Positions 56,541 through 64,000 of a DNA stretch of 64,000 nucleotides are shown here, piece after piece; within the stretch, counting starts at the first letter, position 1; every line of letters starts with the position of its first letter. Below the pieces are notes generated by a model that saw only the letters and a list, made by a program, of their open reading frames with translations, searched no databases and had not been told where the DNA came from. The stretch is from JABFSC01 sp031389045 (lineage in GTDB: Bacteria > Desulfobacterota > Binatia > Bin18), in assembly GCA_031389045.1 (NCBI GenBank), contig JANMSE010000193.1:1-64000 (forward strand). Direction: 5' to 3'. Made by a program: the position numbers and the translations under genes.

Positions 56541-58566
56541 AGATCTCCCGTCCCATCTTCTCTCCCTCATAAATCACCGCCTCCAGCTTGCGCGGCGCGA
56601 CGGCGTCGCCAATACGATGAAGGGCTGTGAAGCTGGACCGCAGGTCGTGAAACAAAGCCTCGTTGGGGGTACGCATCATGGCGAGAATGACCGTGTCCAC
56701 GGTCACCGTCCGTCGCTCGCCTCCCCATATATCGTAGATTTCAACCTGATGATCGGTGATGGCCTCGATGAACTGTTGCGCCGAGAGCTTCACCCCCGCC
56801 GTTTTGAGACGTGGAAAGAGATGCGCCATCTCCAACGTTTTCAGCGTGTCTTCACCAACGAAAAGGTGCGGCGTGATCACTTCCACGCTCACACCCTCAT
56901 TCGCCAACACCTCAGCCAACCCCAAGGGCAGGTAGCCGTCGGTTTCATCAAGAATGAGCACCCGCTTTCCCAGCGATGTGACATCGCCAAGCGCCTTCCG
57001 GGTTGCCTCGGCGATGTCCAGGACGTGCGACTGCTCCACTCCTGGAATCGCTTCGCGATCAATCCGATACGGACTATAGCCGGTGCGATCATACGAAGCC
57101 CCGGTGGCACAGATCACGATGTCGGGGTTTTCTCCCACGACCAGGTCTGTTGTCGCGACCGTATGCAATCGCACTGCAACGCCAGCTTTTCCTAGTGGAC
57201 GCGCGAGGTTGTCGATCGCGGCTTGCCATCCCGCGCGGGTCGGTAAGCGTTTCAAGAGATTGAGATGTCCGCCCAGTTCCCCGGTCTGTTCGTAGAGCGT
57301 CACTTTGTGACCACGCTTGGCCGCGACCGCGGCGCATTTCAATCCCGCCGGGCCCCCACCAACCACGATGATTTTCTTCACTCGGCCTTGCGCCACTTTC
57401 TTGAGCGACCCCTCTCCCCACTGGCGCTCACGGCCCATCACCGGATTCATCACACACGTCACTTCCACATTATCAATCAGCCGACTGATGCAGACATTGG
57501 CCCCAACACAGCGAGTGATCTCGTCTTCACGCCCCTCCCGGCTCTTATTGACGATAAAGGGGTCCGCCATATGCGCCCGCGTCATCGCCACCATATCCGC
57601 CGCGCCATCGACCAGAATCCGCTCCGCCATGCGGATATCGATGATTCGCCCCACGATAAAGACTTTCGCGCGCTCACCAACAATGTCTTTGGCGCGCTTG
57701 CCGAACGGCACCATGAATCCTTCCGGCATACTCCCCATCGGAGCCACCCCGATGTGGAGGGTATGGTAGCCACCACCAGAGATATTAAAGAAATTAAAGA
57801 GTCCGGTCGCGGCGAAAATCTCGAGTTGTTCTTCCGCTTGCTCTGGAGTAATACCCGCCGGCCCGAGGAATTCGTCAAAGGAGAGACGAAGGCCGAGGGT
57901 GAACTCACTCCCGACTCGTTTGCGAATAGTCTCGCCAATCTCAATGATTAACTGACACCGGTGCCGCACCGACCCCCCGTACCGATCGGTCCGTTTGTTA
58001 AACGCGGGACTGAGGAACTCTCCCAACAGTTGGCTATGCGCGGCGTGTACTTCGACGCCATCAATCCCCGCCAGTTGCGCGTTGACCGCCGACTCGCCGA
58101 AGCCTTTGAGGATTTCATCAATCTGCTCTTGCTCCATCACCATCGGCGTTTCGTTGTAGATCACCGACGGCACCCGTGACGCCGCCCACAGCGGACGCCA
58201 GTGGTCGATATACATGGTGCCTTTGCCTTGGGTCCCACACGCGAAAAGCTGCACGAACTGTTTGCAGCCAAACTGATGCACGGCTTCCACGAGCTTTTCG
58301 TATTGAGGAATCACCCGCCGCTCCCAGGCAATGCAGCCGGCGTGGTAGTTCATTCCCGCTGGGTGCACCGCCTGTTGTTCAAGCACGAGCAACGCCGCCC
58401 CGCCGCGCGCGCGCTCCTGATAATAGGCGATGTGCCGGTCACTAATGATCTCATCTTTTCCATAGAGCTGCGTATGCCCCGTGACCATGATGCGGTGCTT
58501 CACCGTCATTGTGCCAATAGTCAGCGGCGTCCACACCTGTGTGAAAGGCGAAGGGGAATCAGACAC
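56539..58566 (-). CDS. Trimethylamine dehydrogenase/2,4-dienoyl-CoA reductase-like flavoprotein with an altered Fe-S site
   Basis: A 675-residue protein. Residues 1-340 are an Old Yellow Enzyme barrel (GVEVHAAHSQLLGEFLSPAF, NKRTDRYGG), followed by an Fe-S loop and FAD/NAD(P) domains (IIVVGGGPAGLKCAAVAAKR). In trimethylamine dehydrogenase the cluster ligands are in CIGCNVC plus one Cys 13 residues on; here the loop is CVGANVCISR (Cys353, Ala356, Cys359, Cys371), so one of four ligands is lost. The start is GTG at 58566 with GGAG upstream. Substrate unknown: a dimethylamine/trimethylamine, enoate or enoyl-CoA are possible. Confidence 0.87.
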   Translation of the reverse strand: MSDSPSPFTQVWTPLTIGTMTVKHRIMVTGHTQLYGKDEIISDRHIAYYQERARGGAALLVLEQQAVHPAGMNYHAGCIAWERRVIPQYEKLVEAVHQFGCKQFVQLFACGTQGKGTMYIDHWRPLWAASRVPSVIYNETPMVMEQEQIDEILKGFGESAVNAQLAGIDGVEVHAAHSQLLGEFLSPAFNKRTDRYGGSVRHRCQLIIEIGETIRKRVGSEFTLGLRLSFDEFLGPAGITPEQAEEQLEIFAATGLFNFFNISGGGYHTLHIGVAPMGSMPEGFMVPFGKRAKDIVGERAKVFIVGRIIDIRMAERILVDGAADMVAMTRAHMADPFIVNKSREGREDEITRCVGANVCISRLIDNVEVTCVMNPVMGRERQWGEGSLKKVAQGRVKKIIVVGGGPAGLKCAAVAAKRGHKVTLYEQTGELGGHLNLLKRLPTRAGWQAAIDNLARPLGKAGVAVRLHTVATTDLVVGENPDIVICATGASYDRTGYSPYRIDREAIPGVEQSHVLDIAEATRKALGDVTSLGKRVLILDETDGYLPLGLAEVLANEGVSVEVITPHLFVGEDTLKTLEMAHLFPRLKTAGVKLSAQQFIEAITDHQVEIYDIWGGERRTVTVDTVILAMMRTPNEALFHDLRSSFTALHRIGDAVAPRKLEAVIYEGEKMGREI

Positions 58567-58588
58567 AAATACTCCTTGTGTAAGGGGC

Positions 58589-58987
58589 TCAATCAGGCAA
58601 GAGCGCCGTGCACTTAATTTCCACCAGCAAGCCGGGCATAGCCAATGCGGTCGTGCCAATCCCAGTCCAAGTCGGCAGTCGATCCAAATTGGTGAAATAG
58701 CGGTCTTTCACCTGCATAAAGAGTGGCAAGTCACGCATATCGGTATGGTACGTGACCATTTCAACCACATCGTCAAAGGTGATTCCAGCGGAGGTCAGTA
58801 CCTGTTTGACATTCTCGAACGCTTGCACGAATTGCGCCTCTTTGCCTTCGACGACGTTCAGATTTTCATCGCGCCCAACTTGACCGGCGATATAGAGGAA
58901 CGGTCCGGCTTTCACTCCAGGTGAATAACGAAACCGCTCGTGGATATTCTTCATACTGTGAGGAACCACGGATTCTCGTTTTGGCAT
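58589..58987 (-). CDS. RidA/YjgF/YER057c family protein
   Basis: A 132-residue member of the RidA family: FRYSPGVKAGPFLYIAGQVG, QAFENVKQVLTSAGITFDDV and a C-terminal LLVEIKCTALLPD. RidA deaminates reactive enamines/imines; this subfamily is not the archetypal one, since the family Arg near the C-terminus is Lys/Cys here (EIKCTA for EIECVA-type). The start is 58987 with GAGGAG upstream. It lies 22 bp before the flavoprotein gene on the same strand. Confidence 0.85.
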   Translation of the reverse strand: MPKRESVVPHSMKNIHERFRYSPGVKAGPFLYIAGQVGRDENLNVVEGKEAQFVQAFENVKQVLTSAGITFDDVVEMVTYHTDMRDLPLFMQVKDRYFTNLDRLPTWTGIGTTALAMPGLLVEIKCTALLPD

Positions 58988-59134
58988 GACATTGACTCCT
59001 CTCTCCATTCCGCGTTGACTTCCGTTCTTGTGTAGTCTAGTGGGGGAACGCGGTCAAATTTTTCGGATGTCACCCGACGTTTTATTCGTACCATCATTCG
59101 CTATTTGCATTTTTATGACAAGGAGGATTCGCGT

Positions 59135-60010
59135 ATGGACCTTGGTATTCTCGTCCCGGCAACCCAAGAAACGAAGAACATCGCCGAGATCGCCCAACGT
59201 GTTGAAGCCCTGGGGTTTGAGTCCTTATGGATTCCCGAACATCCAGTGATTCCGGTCGGCTTCCAAACCCAGGTGCCCGGCGGGGGCAAACTCCCGGTCC
59301 ATTATAATCGCTGGGCCGATCCGTTTATCGCCCTCACGGTCGCCGCCACCGCGACGAAGCGCCTCAAACTCGCGACCGGTATTTGTCTCCTGCCGGAACG
59401 CGAAACGCTGATGACGGCGAAAATCATCGCCACGCTCGATATGTACTCCGGTGGTCGAGTGATTCTCGGCGTCGGCGCGGGCTGGCTCAAGGAAGAGACC
59501 GAAGCGATGGGCACGAACTTCCGCCTGCGCTGGAAACGCTTACGTGAGACGGTAGAGGCCATGCGGATTTTGTGGACGCAGCCGGAACCGAGCTATCAGG
59601 GCGAACTCGTGCATTTTCCGCCAGTGTATTGCAATCCCAAGCCGGTCCAAAAATCCGGGCCGCCCATTTTTCTTGGTGGCCATGTGCCGAAAGCCTTGGA
59701 ACGGGTGGCGCGGTCGTATGATGGCTGGTGTCCACTCTCCAACGATCCAGCCGACTACAAAACGAAAGTCGCGACCATCCGGCAAATGGCCAAAGAGGCG
59801 GGGCGCAATCCTGAGTCCCTGCAAATGTCCGCGTTTGTCGATCCGCTAGAGGGCACGCTGTCGGCGGATACCCTGAAAGCATTCCGCGACGCGGGCGCGA
59901 GTCGCATCGTGCTGTTCTCGCAAGCCTTCGCGCAAGAAATCGCCAACGGCAACGCGCTGGGGTGCATTGAGCGCGTCGCGCCGGTCATTGAACGGGCGCG
60001 GAATATCTAA
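59135..60010 (+). CDS. LLM-class F420-dependent oxidoreductase
   Basis: A 291-residue luciferase-like enzyme: GFESLWIPEHPVIPVGFQTQ, RLKLATGICLLPERETLMTA, GGRVILGVGAGWLKEETEAM and KSGPPIFLGGHVPKALERVA. The GVGAGWLKEE segment is typical of F420-using members. GGAGG precedes the ATG at 59135. It heads a three-gene set with an enoyl-CoA hydratase and a DJ-1-like protein, which suggests a degradative pathway. Confidence 0.88.
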   Translation: MDLGILVPATQETKNIAEIAQRVEALGFESLWIPEHPVIPVGFQTQVPGGGKLPVHYNRWADPFIALTVAATATKRLKLATGICLLPERETLMTAKIIATLDMYSGGRVILGVGAGWLKEETEAMGTNFRLRWKRLRETVEAMRILWTQPEPSYQGELVHFPPVYCNPKPVQKSGPPIFLGGHVPKALERVARSYDGWCPLSNDPADYKTKVATIRQMAKEAGRNPESLQMSAFVDPLEGTLSADTLKAFRDAGASRIVLFSQAFAQEIANGNALGCIERVAPVIERARNI

Positions 60011-60037
60011 CCGCTAACCTCAAGGAGAAACATCCAC

Positions 60038-60784
60038 ATGCCATCAACAGTTCTCACGAGTCATCTCAACGGCGTCGCCACCATCACGCTGCACCGACCC
60101 GAAGCCCTCAATGCCATCACCACGACCATGCTGGCCGAACTCACGCACGCGCTGGAGGATGCGGCCAAGGACGACACGATTGGTGTCATCGTCCTGACCG
60201 GCACCGGACGAGCATTCTCGGCTGGGGTGGACCTCAAAGCATTGGGCAATCGCGCCCTGGAAAAAGGCGGGATCGGTCCGATTCTTGACGATCCGGCACG
60301 CACGGTGATCGCGACGATCCAATCGATCGCAAAGGTCGTGATCGCCAAAGTGAACGGCTACTGTTTCACCGGCGCGCTGGAGATCGCGCTGGCGTGTGAT
60401 CTGATGGTCGTCGCGGAGGAAGCCAAGTTCGGCGATACCCACGCCAAATGGGGGCTGCGACCAACGTGGGGGATGAGTGCCCGTCTTCCGCAGGCAGTGG
60501 GATTACGCAAAGCTCGTGAGCTGTCGTTCACCGCCGATACGTTCACTGGCCGTGATGCCGCGACGTGGGGTTTGGCGAATGCCGCGGTTCCGCTCGCGGA
60601 ATTAGACCACGCCGTGCAAATACTGGCGGACAAAATTCTCGCCAACAGTCGCGGGTCACTGGCCGCTTACAAGACGCTCTATAACCAAGGGATCGGCAAA
60701 ACGGTCGATGCCGCCCTCGCCTTCGAGAACTCCAGCGTGTTCTCGATCAACGATACCGGCGAGCGGATCGCGAAGTTTCGCTAA
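60038..60784 (+). CDS. Enoyl-CoA hydratase/isomerase family protein
   Basis: A 248-residue crotonase: AFSAGVDLKALGNRALEKGG, VNGYCFTGALEIALACDLMV and LRPTWGMSARLPQAVGLRKA. The oxyanion-hole GALEIAL replaces the usual GGGLELAL, and the WGM stretch is also unusual, so the substrate or reaction could differ from simple hydration. It follows the LLM gene after 27 bp and has AAGGAG upstream. Confidence 0.88.
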   Translation: MPSTVLTSHLNGVATITLHRPEALNAITTTMLAELTHALEDAAKDDTIGVIVLTGTGRAFSAGVDLKALGNRALEKGGIGPILDDPARTVIATIQSIAKVVIAKVNGYCFTGALEIALACDLMVVAEEAKFGDTHAKWGLRPTWGMSARLPQAVGLRKARELSFTADTFTGRDAATWGLANAAVPLAELDHAVQILADKILANSRGSLAAYKTLYNQGIGKTVDAALAFENSSVFSINDTGERIAKFR

Positions 60785-60802
60785 AAGAAAGGAGGAACAG
60801 GC

Positions 60803-61468
60803 ATGGCACAATCTCAGGTCCGCACGTTAGGAACAGTGCTCTACGAAAACTTCGAACTGCTTGATGTCTATGGTCCATTGGAGATGTTCGGGAGTATTGG
60901 TCCAGAGTTACGTTTGGTCACCATTGCCCAAAAAGCCGGGCCGGTCACCTCAACGCAAGGACCACAAACAGTCGCGCACTACAGCTTCGACAATTGCCCA
61001 CCGCTCGATTTGATCCTGTTGCCCGGAGGGCTTGGGACCATGGCGGAGTTGGAGAATGAAGCGTTGCTGACCTTCCTGCGGCAACGTTCAGCGCGCGCGG
61101 AAATCACCATGTCGGTGTGCACCGGGTCGGCACTCCTGGCAAAAGCTGGAGTGCTTGACGGTCATCGCGCCACCTCGAACAAGCAGTTTTTCATGCTCGC
61201 CGCCAGTCAAAGTGACAAAGTCCAGTGGATCGACAAAGCCCGCTGGGTGGAGGACGGCAAGTTCGCCACTTCGTCAGGAGTCTCGGCTGGTATTGATATG
61301 GCGTTGGCGATCATCGCGCGGCTTTATGGGAAAGAGCGCGCGGAACAGATCGCTGCTGGCACCGAGTACGAGTGGCATCAAGATTCGACCTGGGACCCGT
61401 TCGTCAAATATCTCAACCAGGGAGATGCCAGCCAGCTTCCGCCGCCGGCATCGGCGAATGGATTGTAA
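60803..61468 (+). CDS. DJ-1/PfpI family protein
   Basis: A 221-residue single-domain DJ-1-like protein. The nucleophile Cys106 is in MSVCTGSALLAKAGVLDGHR, the N-terminal acidic residue is in FELLDVYGPLEMFG, and LLPGGLGTMAELENEALLTF follows. It resembles InhA-type isonitrile hydratases and the protein at 1279, but lacks a DNA-binding domain. AAGGAGGAA precedes the ATG. It closes the LLM-ECH-DJ-1 operon. Confidence 0.82.
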   Translation: MAQSQVRTLGTVLYENFELLDVYGPLEMFGSIGPELRLVTIAQKAGPVTSTQGPQTVAHYSFDNCPPLDLILLPGGLGTMAELENEALLTFLRQRSARAEITMSVCTGSALLAKAGVLDGHRATSNKQFFMLAASQSDKVQWIDKARWVEDGKFATSSGVSAGIDMALAIIARLYGKERAEQIAAGTEYEWHQDSTWDPFVKYLNQGDASQLPPPASANGL

Positions 61469-61512
61469 GCGATAGGCGGTCAGCCATCTGACCGCTCACT
61501 GTCCCGTCGTTG

Positions 61513-62439
61513 TCACAACTTCGGCAACACCTCCCGCGCCAACAATTCGAGATGCTCCATCTCATCGAAGACTGGATTGAGCATTAGATGTTGCGCCCCG
61601 GCGTGGGTCAGTTCTCCCAGCTTATCGAGACATTCCGCGAGACTGCCCCAGAGCGAGACGCGCACCGCCATGTCCGCGTTCTTGTAGCGGTCGCCAAACC
61701 ACTCCCGCAGGCGACGTTCCGCGCGCTCTTTATTGTTGTCGATGGCGATGTACACCCGCTTCGACAACGGAAACGTGGCCGGGTCGCGCTTCGCTTCATC
61801 CAAGAAGCCGCGCAATAACTCCACGTGTTTCACAAAATCCGATGACGACGAACTGCCAGCGCCCATCCAACCATCGCCGTGGCGCACGGCTCGTTTCAGA
61901 CCAACCGGCTCGCGCGCCCCGAACCACAGCGGCGGATACGGCTTCTGCACCGGCTTGGGTTCCATCGAAATGTTCGTGAAGTTCCAGAACGTGCCTGACA
62001 CGGTGGCTTTTGGTTGCGTCCACAGCGCTTTCAGGATGTTCAAGCCTTCAACGAAGCGGCGCGCGCGCTGCTCACCCGTCACCCCAAAGACCGCCTCTTG
62101 CATGTGTGGACCACCAAACCCCACACCAACAGTGAGTCGCCCCTGGCTCAGTTGATCGAGCGAGGACAAACTTTTCGCCAACTGCACGGGATTGCGAATC
62201 GTGGGCAGAATGACCGACGTACCAAGTCGCAGCTTGGTCGTCAGCGCCGCCGCGTACGTCAGTAACGTAATCGGCTCCAAGATCGACGTGTCACCAATAA
62301 TTTGCTCTTGCACCCACAAACTATCGTAGCCAAGGGTTTCCGCCTTACGCAGAAACGTATGCAAAAATTGGATGTCGATAGGGGAACTGGCGAAGGTTTG
62401 TGGAATCGCGATCCCGCAGGGGGTTTTTCCGGTTGCCAT
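61513..62439 (-). CDS. LLM-class F420-dependent oxidoreductase
   Basis: A 308-residue luciferase-like enzyme: GYDSLWVQEQIIGDTSILEP, KLRLGTSVILPTIRNPVQLA, LSQGRLTVGVGFGGPHMQEA and PYPPLWFGAREPVGLKRAVR. The start is the ATG at 62439; an in-frame TTG lies 15 bases upstream. It follows the BKACE gene on the minus strand; repeats fill the gap between the two (locus 18). Confidence 0.87.
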   Translation of the reverse strand: MATGKTPCGIAIPQTFASSPIDIQFLHTFLRKAETLGYDSLWVQEQIIGDTSILEPITLLTYAAALTTKLRLGTSVILPTIRNPVQLAKSLSSLDQLSQGRLTVGVGFGGPHMQEAVFGVTGEQRARRFVEGLNILKALWTQPKATVSGTFWNFTNISMEPKPVQKPYPPLWFGAREPVGLKRAVRHGDGWMGAGSSSSSDFVKHVELLRGFLDEAKRDPATFPLSKRVYIAIDNNKERAERRLREWFGDRYKNADMAVRVSLWGSLAECLDKLGELTHAGAQHLMLNPVFDEMEHLELLAREVLPKL

Positions 62440-62455
62440 ATTTGTTTTCCTCAAT

Positions 62456-62476
62456 CAGTAGTCAGTAGTCAGTAGA
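62456..62476. repeat. Heptamer repeat (CAGTAGT), locus 18
   Basis: CAGTAGT, CAGTAGT, CAGTAGA: the same word as locus 14. It includes the stop codon of the BKACE gene (62469). Confidence 0.75.
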
Positions 62477-63443
62477 GGAGAAGAAGTAGGGTGCGCTTTG
62501 CGCACCTCTCCGTTTCCCCATTTCCCCATTTCCCCTCTTGCCCCCTTCCTCCAAGCCTCAAGCCGCAAGTCTCCAGTTCTAAGCCAATCAACCGTCGTGC
62601 CTCTTGCGGGCTCGCGGGTTCTCTCCCGTTAGCACGTGCGACTTCGACCGCCCATTTGACGAAATCCGCGTTACTGGTCGCCAGTGACCCATCGACCAGC
62701 GTCGCGCGGTCCTCAAAACCGACGCGAATGTGGGCTCCCGTTGTAATGGCGAGATTGCCGATGGTGAACACACTGTCCTCATACCCGTGCGCCGCCCAAA
62801 TCGCCTTGGGAAACAACTCCTTGACGCACTCGGTCATGTAGAAATAACTGCGCGGTGTTCCAGGCATGATCTGGAAGCCGTCTCCGAACCGACCGGAGAA
62901 CTCGACCAGGAGATACCGAGGAACGGGCAGCAGTCCGTCTTCAACAAGCGTAGCGACGTTGGTGAGAAACCCGGTATCCAGCACCGCCGGTTCCGGCACG
63001 ATGCCCCGTTCACGACAAGCCAGAATGATCTGGCGAATATCCTCGTAGGAGTTCGGAATCGCAATCGTGCGACGCGAGCCGTTCACCAGTGGAGAGTTGA
63101 AGACGATGTTACCAGTGTTGAGTGAGATCATATCCACCGGCTCCGGGGTCTCGCGCAGGTAGCGGAGGACTTGGTCAATGGTCGCGTCAGGCATGCGCGC
63201 GGTCGTGTGGTTGACGAGCAGCGAGGTCTGGGCGCGGATCTGACGATCCGCCTCAGTGTACCAGGCCGGGTCGTAGCTGATCGCGCCTTGCAGGGTGCGC
63301 GCATGAATATGCACGATTGACGCCCCGGCATCGCAACACCGCTTCGCCTCGGCAGCGATCTCGGTTGGGGTCCACGGCACGTTGGCATTCTGTTCGCGGC
63401 CACGCGCACCGTTGAGACAGGCTTTAATAATGATTTTGTCCAT
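62469..63443 (-). CDS. Beta-keto acid cleavage enzyme (BKACE, DUF849)
   Basis: A 324-residue TIM-barrel protein of the 3-keto-5-aminohexanoate cleavage (Kce) family: the N-terminal KIIIKACLNGARGREQNANV, zinc-binding His in ASIVHIHARTLQGAISYDPA, SLNTGNIVF and IWAAHGYEDSVFTIGNLAIT. It would cleave a beta-keto acid with acetyl-CoA to give acetoacetate and an acyl-CoA. The last 30 or so residues after LETCGLRL are encoded by intergenic repeats (locus 18, the 21-bp palindrome and locus 19) and are probably a later read-through addition. Confidence 0.88.
   Translation of the reverse strand: MDKIIIKACLNGARGREQNANVPWTPTEIAAEAKRCCDAGASIVHIHARTLQGAISYDPAWYTEADRQIRAQTSLLVNHTTARMPDATIDQVLRYLRETPEPVDMISLNTGNIVFNSPLVNGSRRTIAIPNSYEDIRQIILACRERGIVPEPAVLDTGFLTNVATLVEDGLLPVPRYLLVEFSGRFGDGFQIMPGTPRSYFYMTECVKELFPKAIWAAHGYEDSVFTIGNLAITTGAHIRVGFEDRATLVDGSLATSNADFVKWAVEVARANGREPASPQEARRLIGLELETCGLRLGGRGQEGKWGNGETERCAKRTLLLLLY
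62486..62506. repeat. 21-bp palindromic repeat, copy 2, inside the BKACE 3' end
   Basis: GTAGGGTGCGC-TTT-GCGCACC is the inverse of the copy at 2027-2047 with a changed loop. It lies in the reading frame of the BKACE gene and encodes part of its tail. Confidence 0.6.
62508..62548. repeat. Octamer repeat (CCATTTCC) inside the BKACE 3' end, locus 19
   Basis: CCGTTTCC, CCATTTCC, CCATTTCC, CCTCTTGCC, CCCTTCC. The reading frame across it encodes GKWGNGET of the BKACE tail. The word resembles locus 7 in coaBC and locus 1. Confidence 0.75.
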
Positions 63444-63511
63444 TATGAAATCTCCTGGGAGCGCGGGCGTCTCACCCGCGTCAAAGCGAAAGCGCGAGGA
63501 TGGGTTCGATC

Positions 63512-64000
63512 CTACAACGCCGCCGCGCGAATATCGTCCGTGGCGATGGTCCGATGAGGGTTGAAGTACGGGATGATGTGCTGCCCGATGCGTTTGATCG
63601 ACCGCATGATATTGGCGTGCGGAATACGACCCGCCTGCTTGAAGCAGATCACCTGGCTCAAACCCGCCGCCTGAAAACGCTCCAACTTACGCATCACTTC
63701 GTCAGGATTGCCGACCGCCACCATGTGATGTTCCTTGAGTTGGGCATCGGTCGCCTCTTTCGGGTCCGCATCCATCGCGAACACATTGCGGAGATATTCA
63801 TACGAATAGAGGTTGTTCTTCACCACCAGCGGCTCGAATAACTTGGCGACGTTGTGCAGAAACCACCGGGCCCCATCAAGGCCAATCGCTTCCTCTTCCT
63901 TGTTCTCGGCCACGTGCATGATGGCCACGCCAGCGAATTGTTCGTTGACGACTTTCGGAATCTGGTCGGACCGGGTGGCGCAGGAGGCCCGATAGCTCTC
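63512..64000 (-). CDS. LLM-class flavin/F420 oxidoreductase, C-terminal part (partial)
   Basis: The frame is open to the end of the window, so only the C-terminal 162 residues are visible. DQIPKVVNEQFAGVAIMHVA at the edge, KEHHMVAVGNPDEVMRKLER and GLSQVICFKQAGRIPHANIM match the C-terminal half of larger (about 350-residue) bacterial luciferase-like monooxygenases that bind FMN or F420. It lies 68 bp upstream of BKACE on the same strand. Confidence 0.8.
   Translation of the reverse strand, partial: ESYRASCATRSDQIPKVVNEQFAGVAIMHVAENKEEEAIGLDGARWFLHNVAKLFEPLVVKNNLYSYEYLRNVFAMDADPKEATDAQLKEHHMVAVGNPDEVMRKLERFQAAGLSQVICFKQAGRIPHANIMRSIKRIGQHIIPYFNPHRTIATDDIRAAAL

Noticed and set aside
268..62548. 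The tandem arrays as CRISPR repeats
   Set aside because: Units are 7-8 bp without unique spacers and no cas genes are present, so they are not CRISPR arrays.

Overview
The window is a 64 kb bacterial chromosomal segment with roughly mid-to-high GC and very dense coding on both strands. The gene content suggests an uncultured, soil- or sediment-type bacterium. It carries several luciferase-like (LLM) flavin/F420 oxidoreductases, enoyl-CoA hydratases, a beta-keto acid cleavage enzyme, the hopanoid enzyme HpnH, LL-diaminopimelate aminotransferase, Lpp-like alanine-zipper lipoproteins and a diderm-type envelope. Lineages such as Candidatus Binatota, Tectomicrobia or Rokubacteria would fit, but no rRNA is present and this is inference only.

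Layout. 1-6400: amidohydrolase end, HIT protein, hotdog thioesterase, isonitrile-hydratase-like protein, a predicted fluoroacetate/haloacetate dehalogenase, QueG, an ErpA-type Fe-S carrier, phosphoglycolate phosphatase and a divergent dihydropteroate synthase. 6500-12100: GST, LON-domain protein, then an Fe-S/sulfur-carrier block (NuoI-like ferredoxin, rhodanese-MoeB fusion, polyferredoxin, FAD reductase, MoaD-like protein). This block resembles the accessory part of an aldehyde oxidoreductase operon without the tungsten enzyme. 12100-25900: transketolase, TrmB, two SDRs, enoyl-CoA hydratase, a DUF4258/zinc-finger pair, CoaBC, DapL, FolK, transaldolase-like aldolase, a PAS-receiver protein and an aldo/keto reductase. 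25900-33100: accessory region with an LLM fragment, a decayed restriction-modification locus, a PPOX protein, an LLM enzyme, UspA, HpnH and a zinc alcohol dehydrogenase. 33100-37700: two tandem lipoproteins, a GroEL without GroES, a D,D-carboxypeptidase, MerR and IHF/HU. 37700-49500: a long minus-strand information-processing block (rpsF, rpsR, rplI, tRNA-Val, thrS, infC, rpmI, rplT, pheS, pheT, plus pth, rplY, prs, tRNA-Gln, ispE). 49500-64000: SuhB-like phosphatase, a second DUF4258/zinc-finger pair with a nonsense mutation, a Uma2 nuclease, APH-like kinase, retropepsin-like protease, two MFS transporters, a trimethylamine-dehydrogenase-like flavoprotein, RidA and a catabolic set of LLM, ECH, DJ-1 and BKACE genes.

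The most striking non-coding feature is a set of about 19 loci of degenerate 7- or 8-bp tandem repeats, nearly all between genes. Each uses its own word and several are folded into long palindromes. They occur about once per 3.4 kb, and in two places they run into the 3' end of a gene and encode its C-terminal tail. No CRISPR array, rRNA, integrase or complete insertion sequence was seen.
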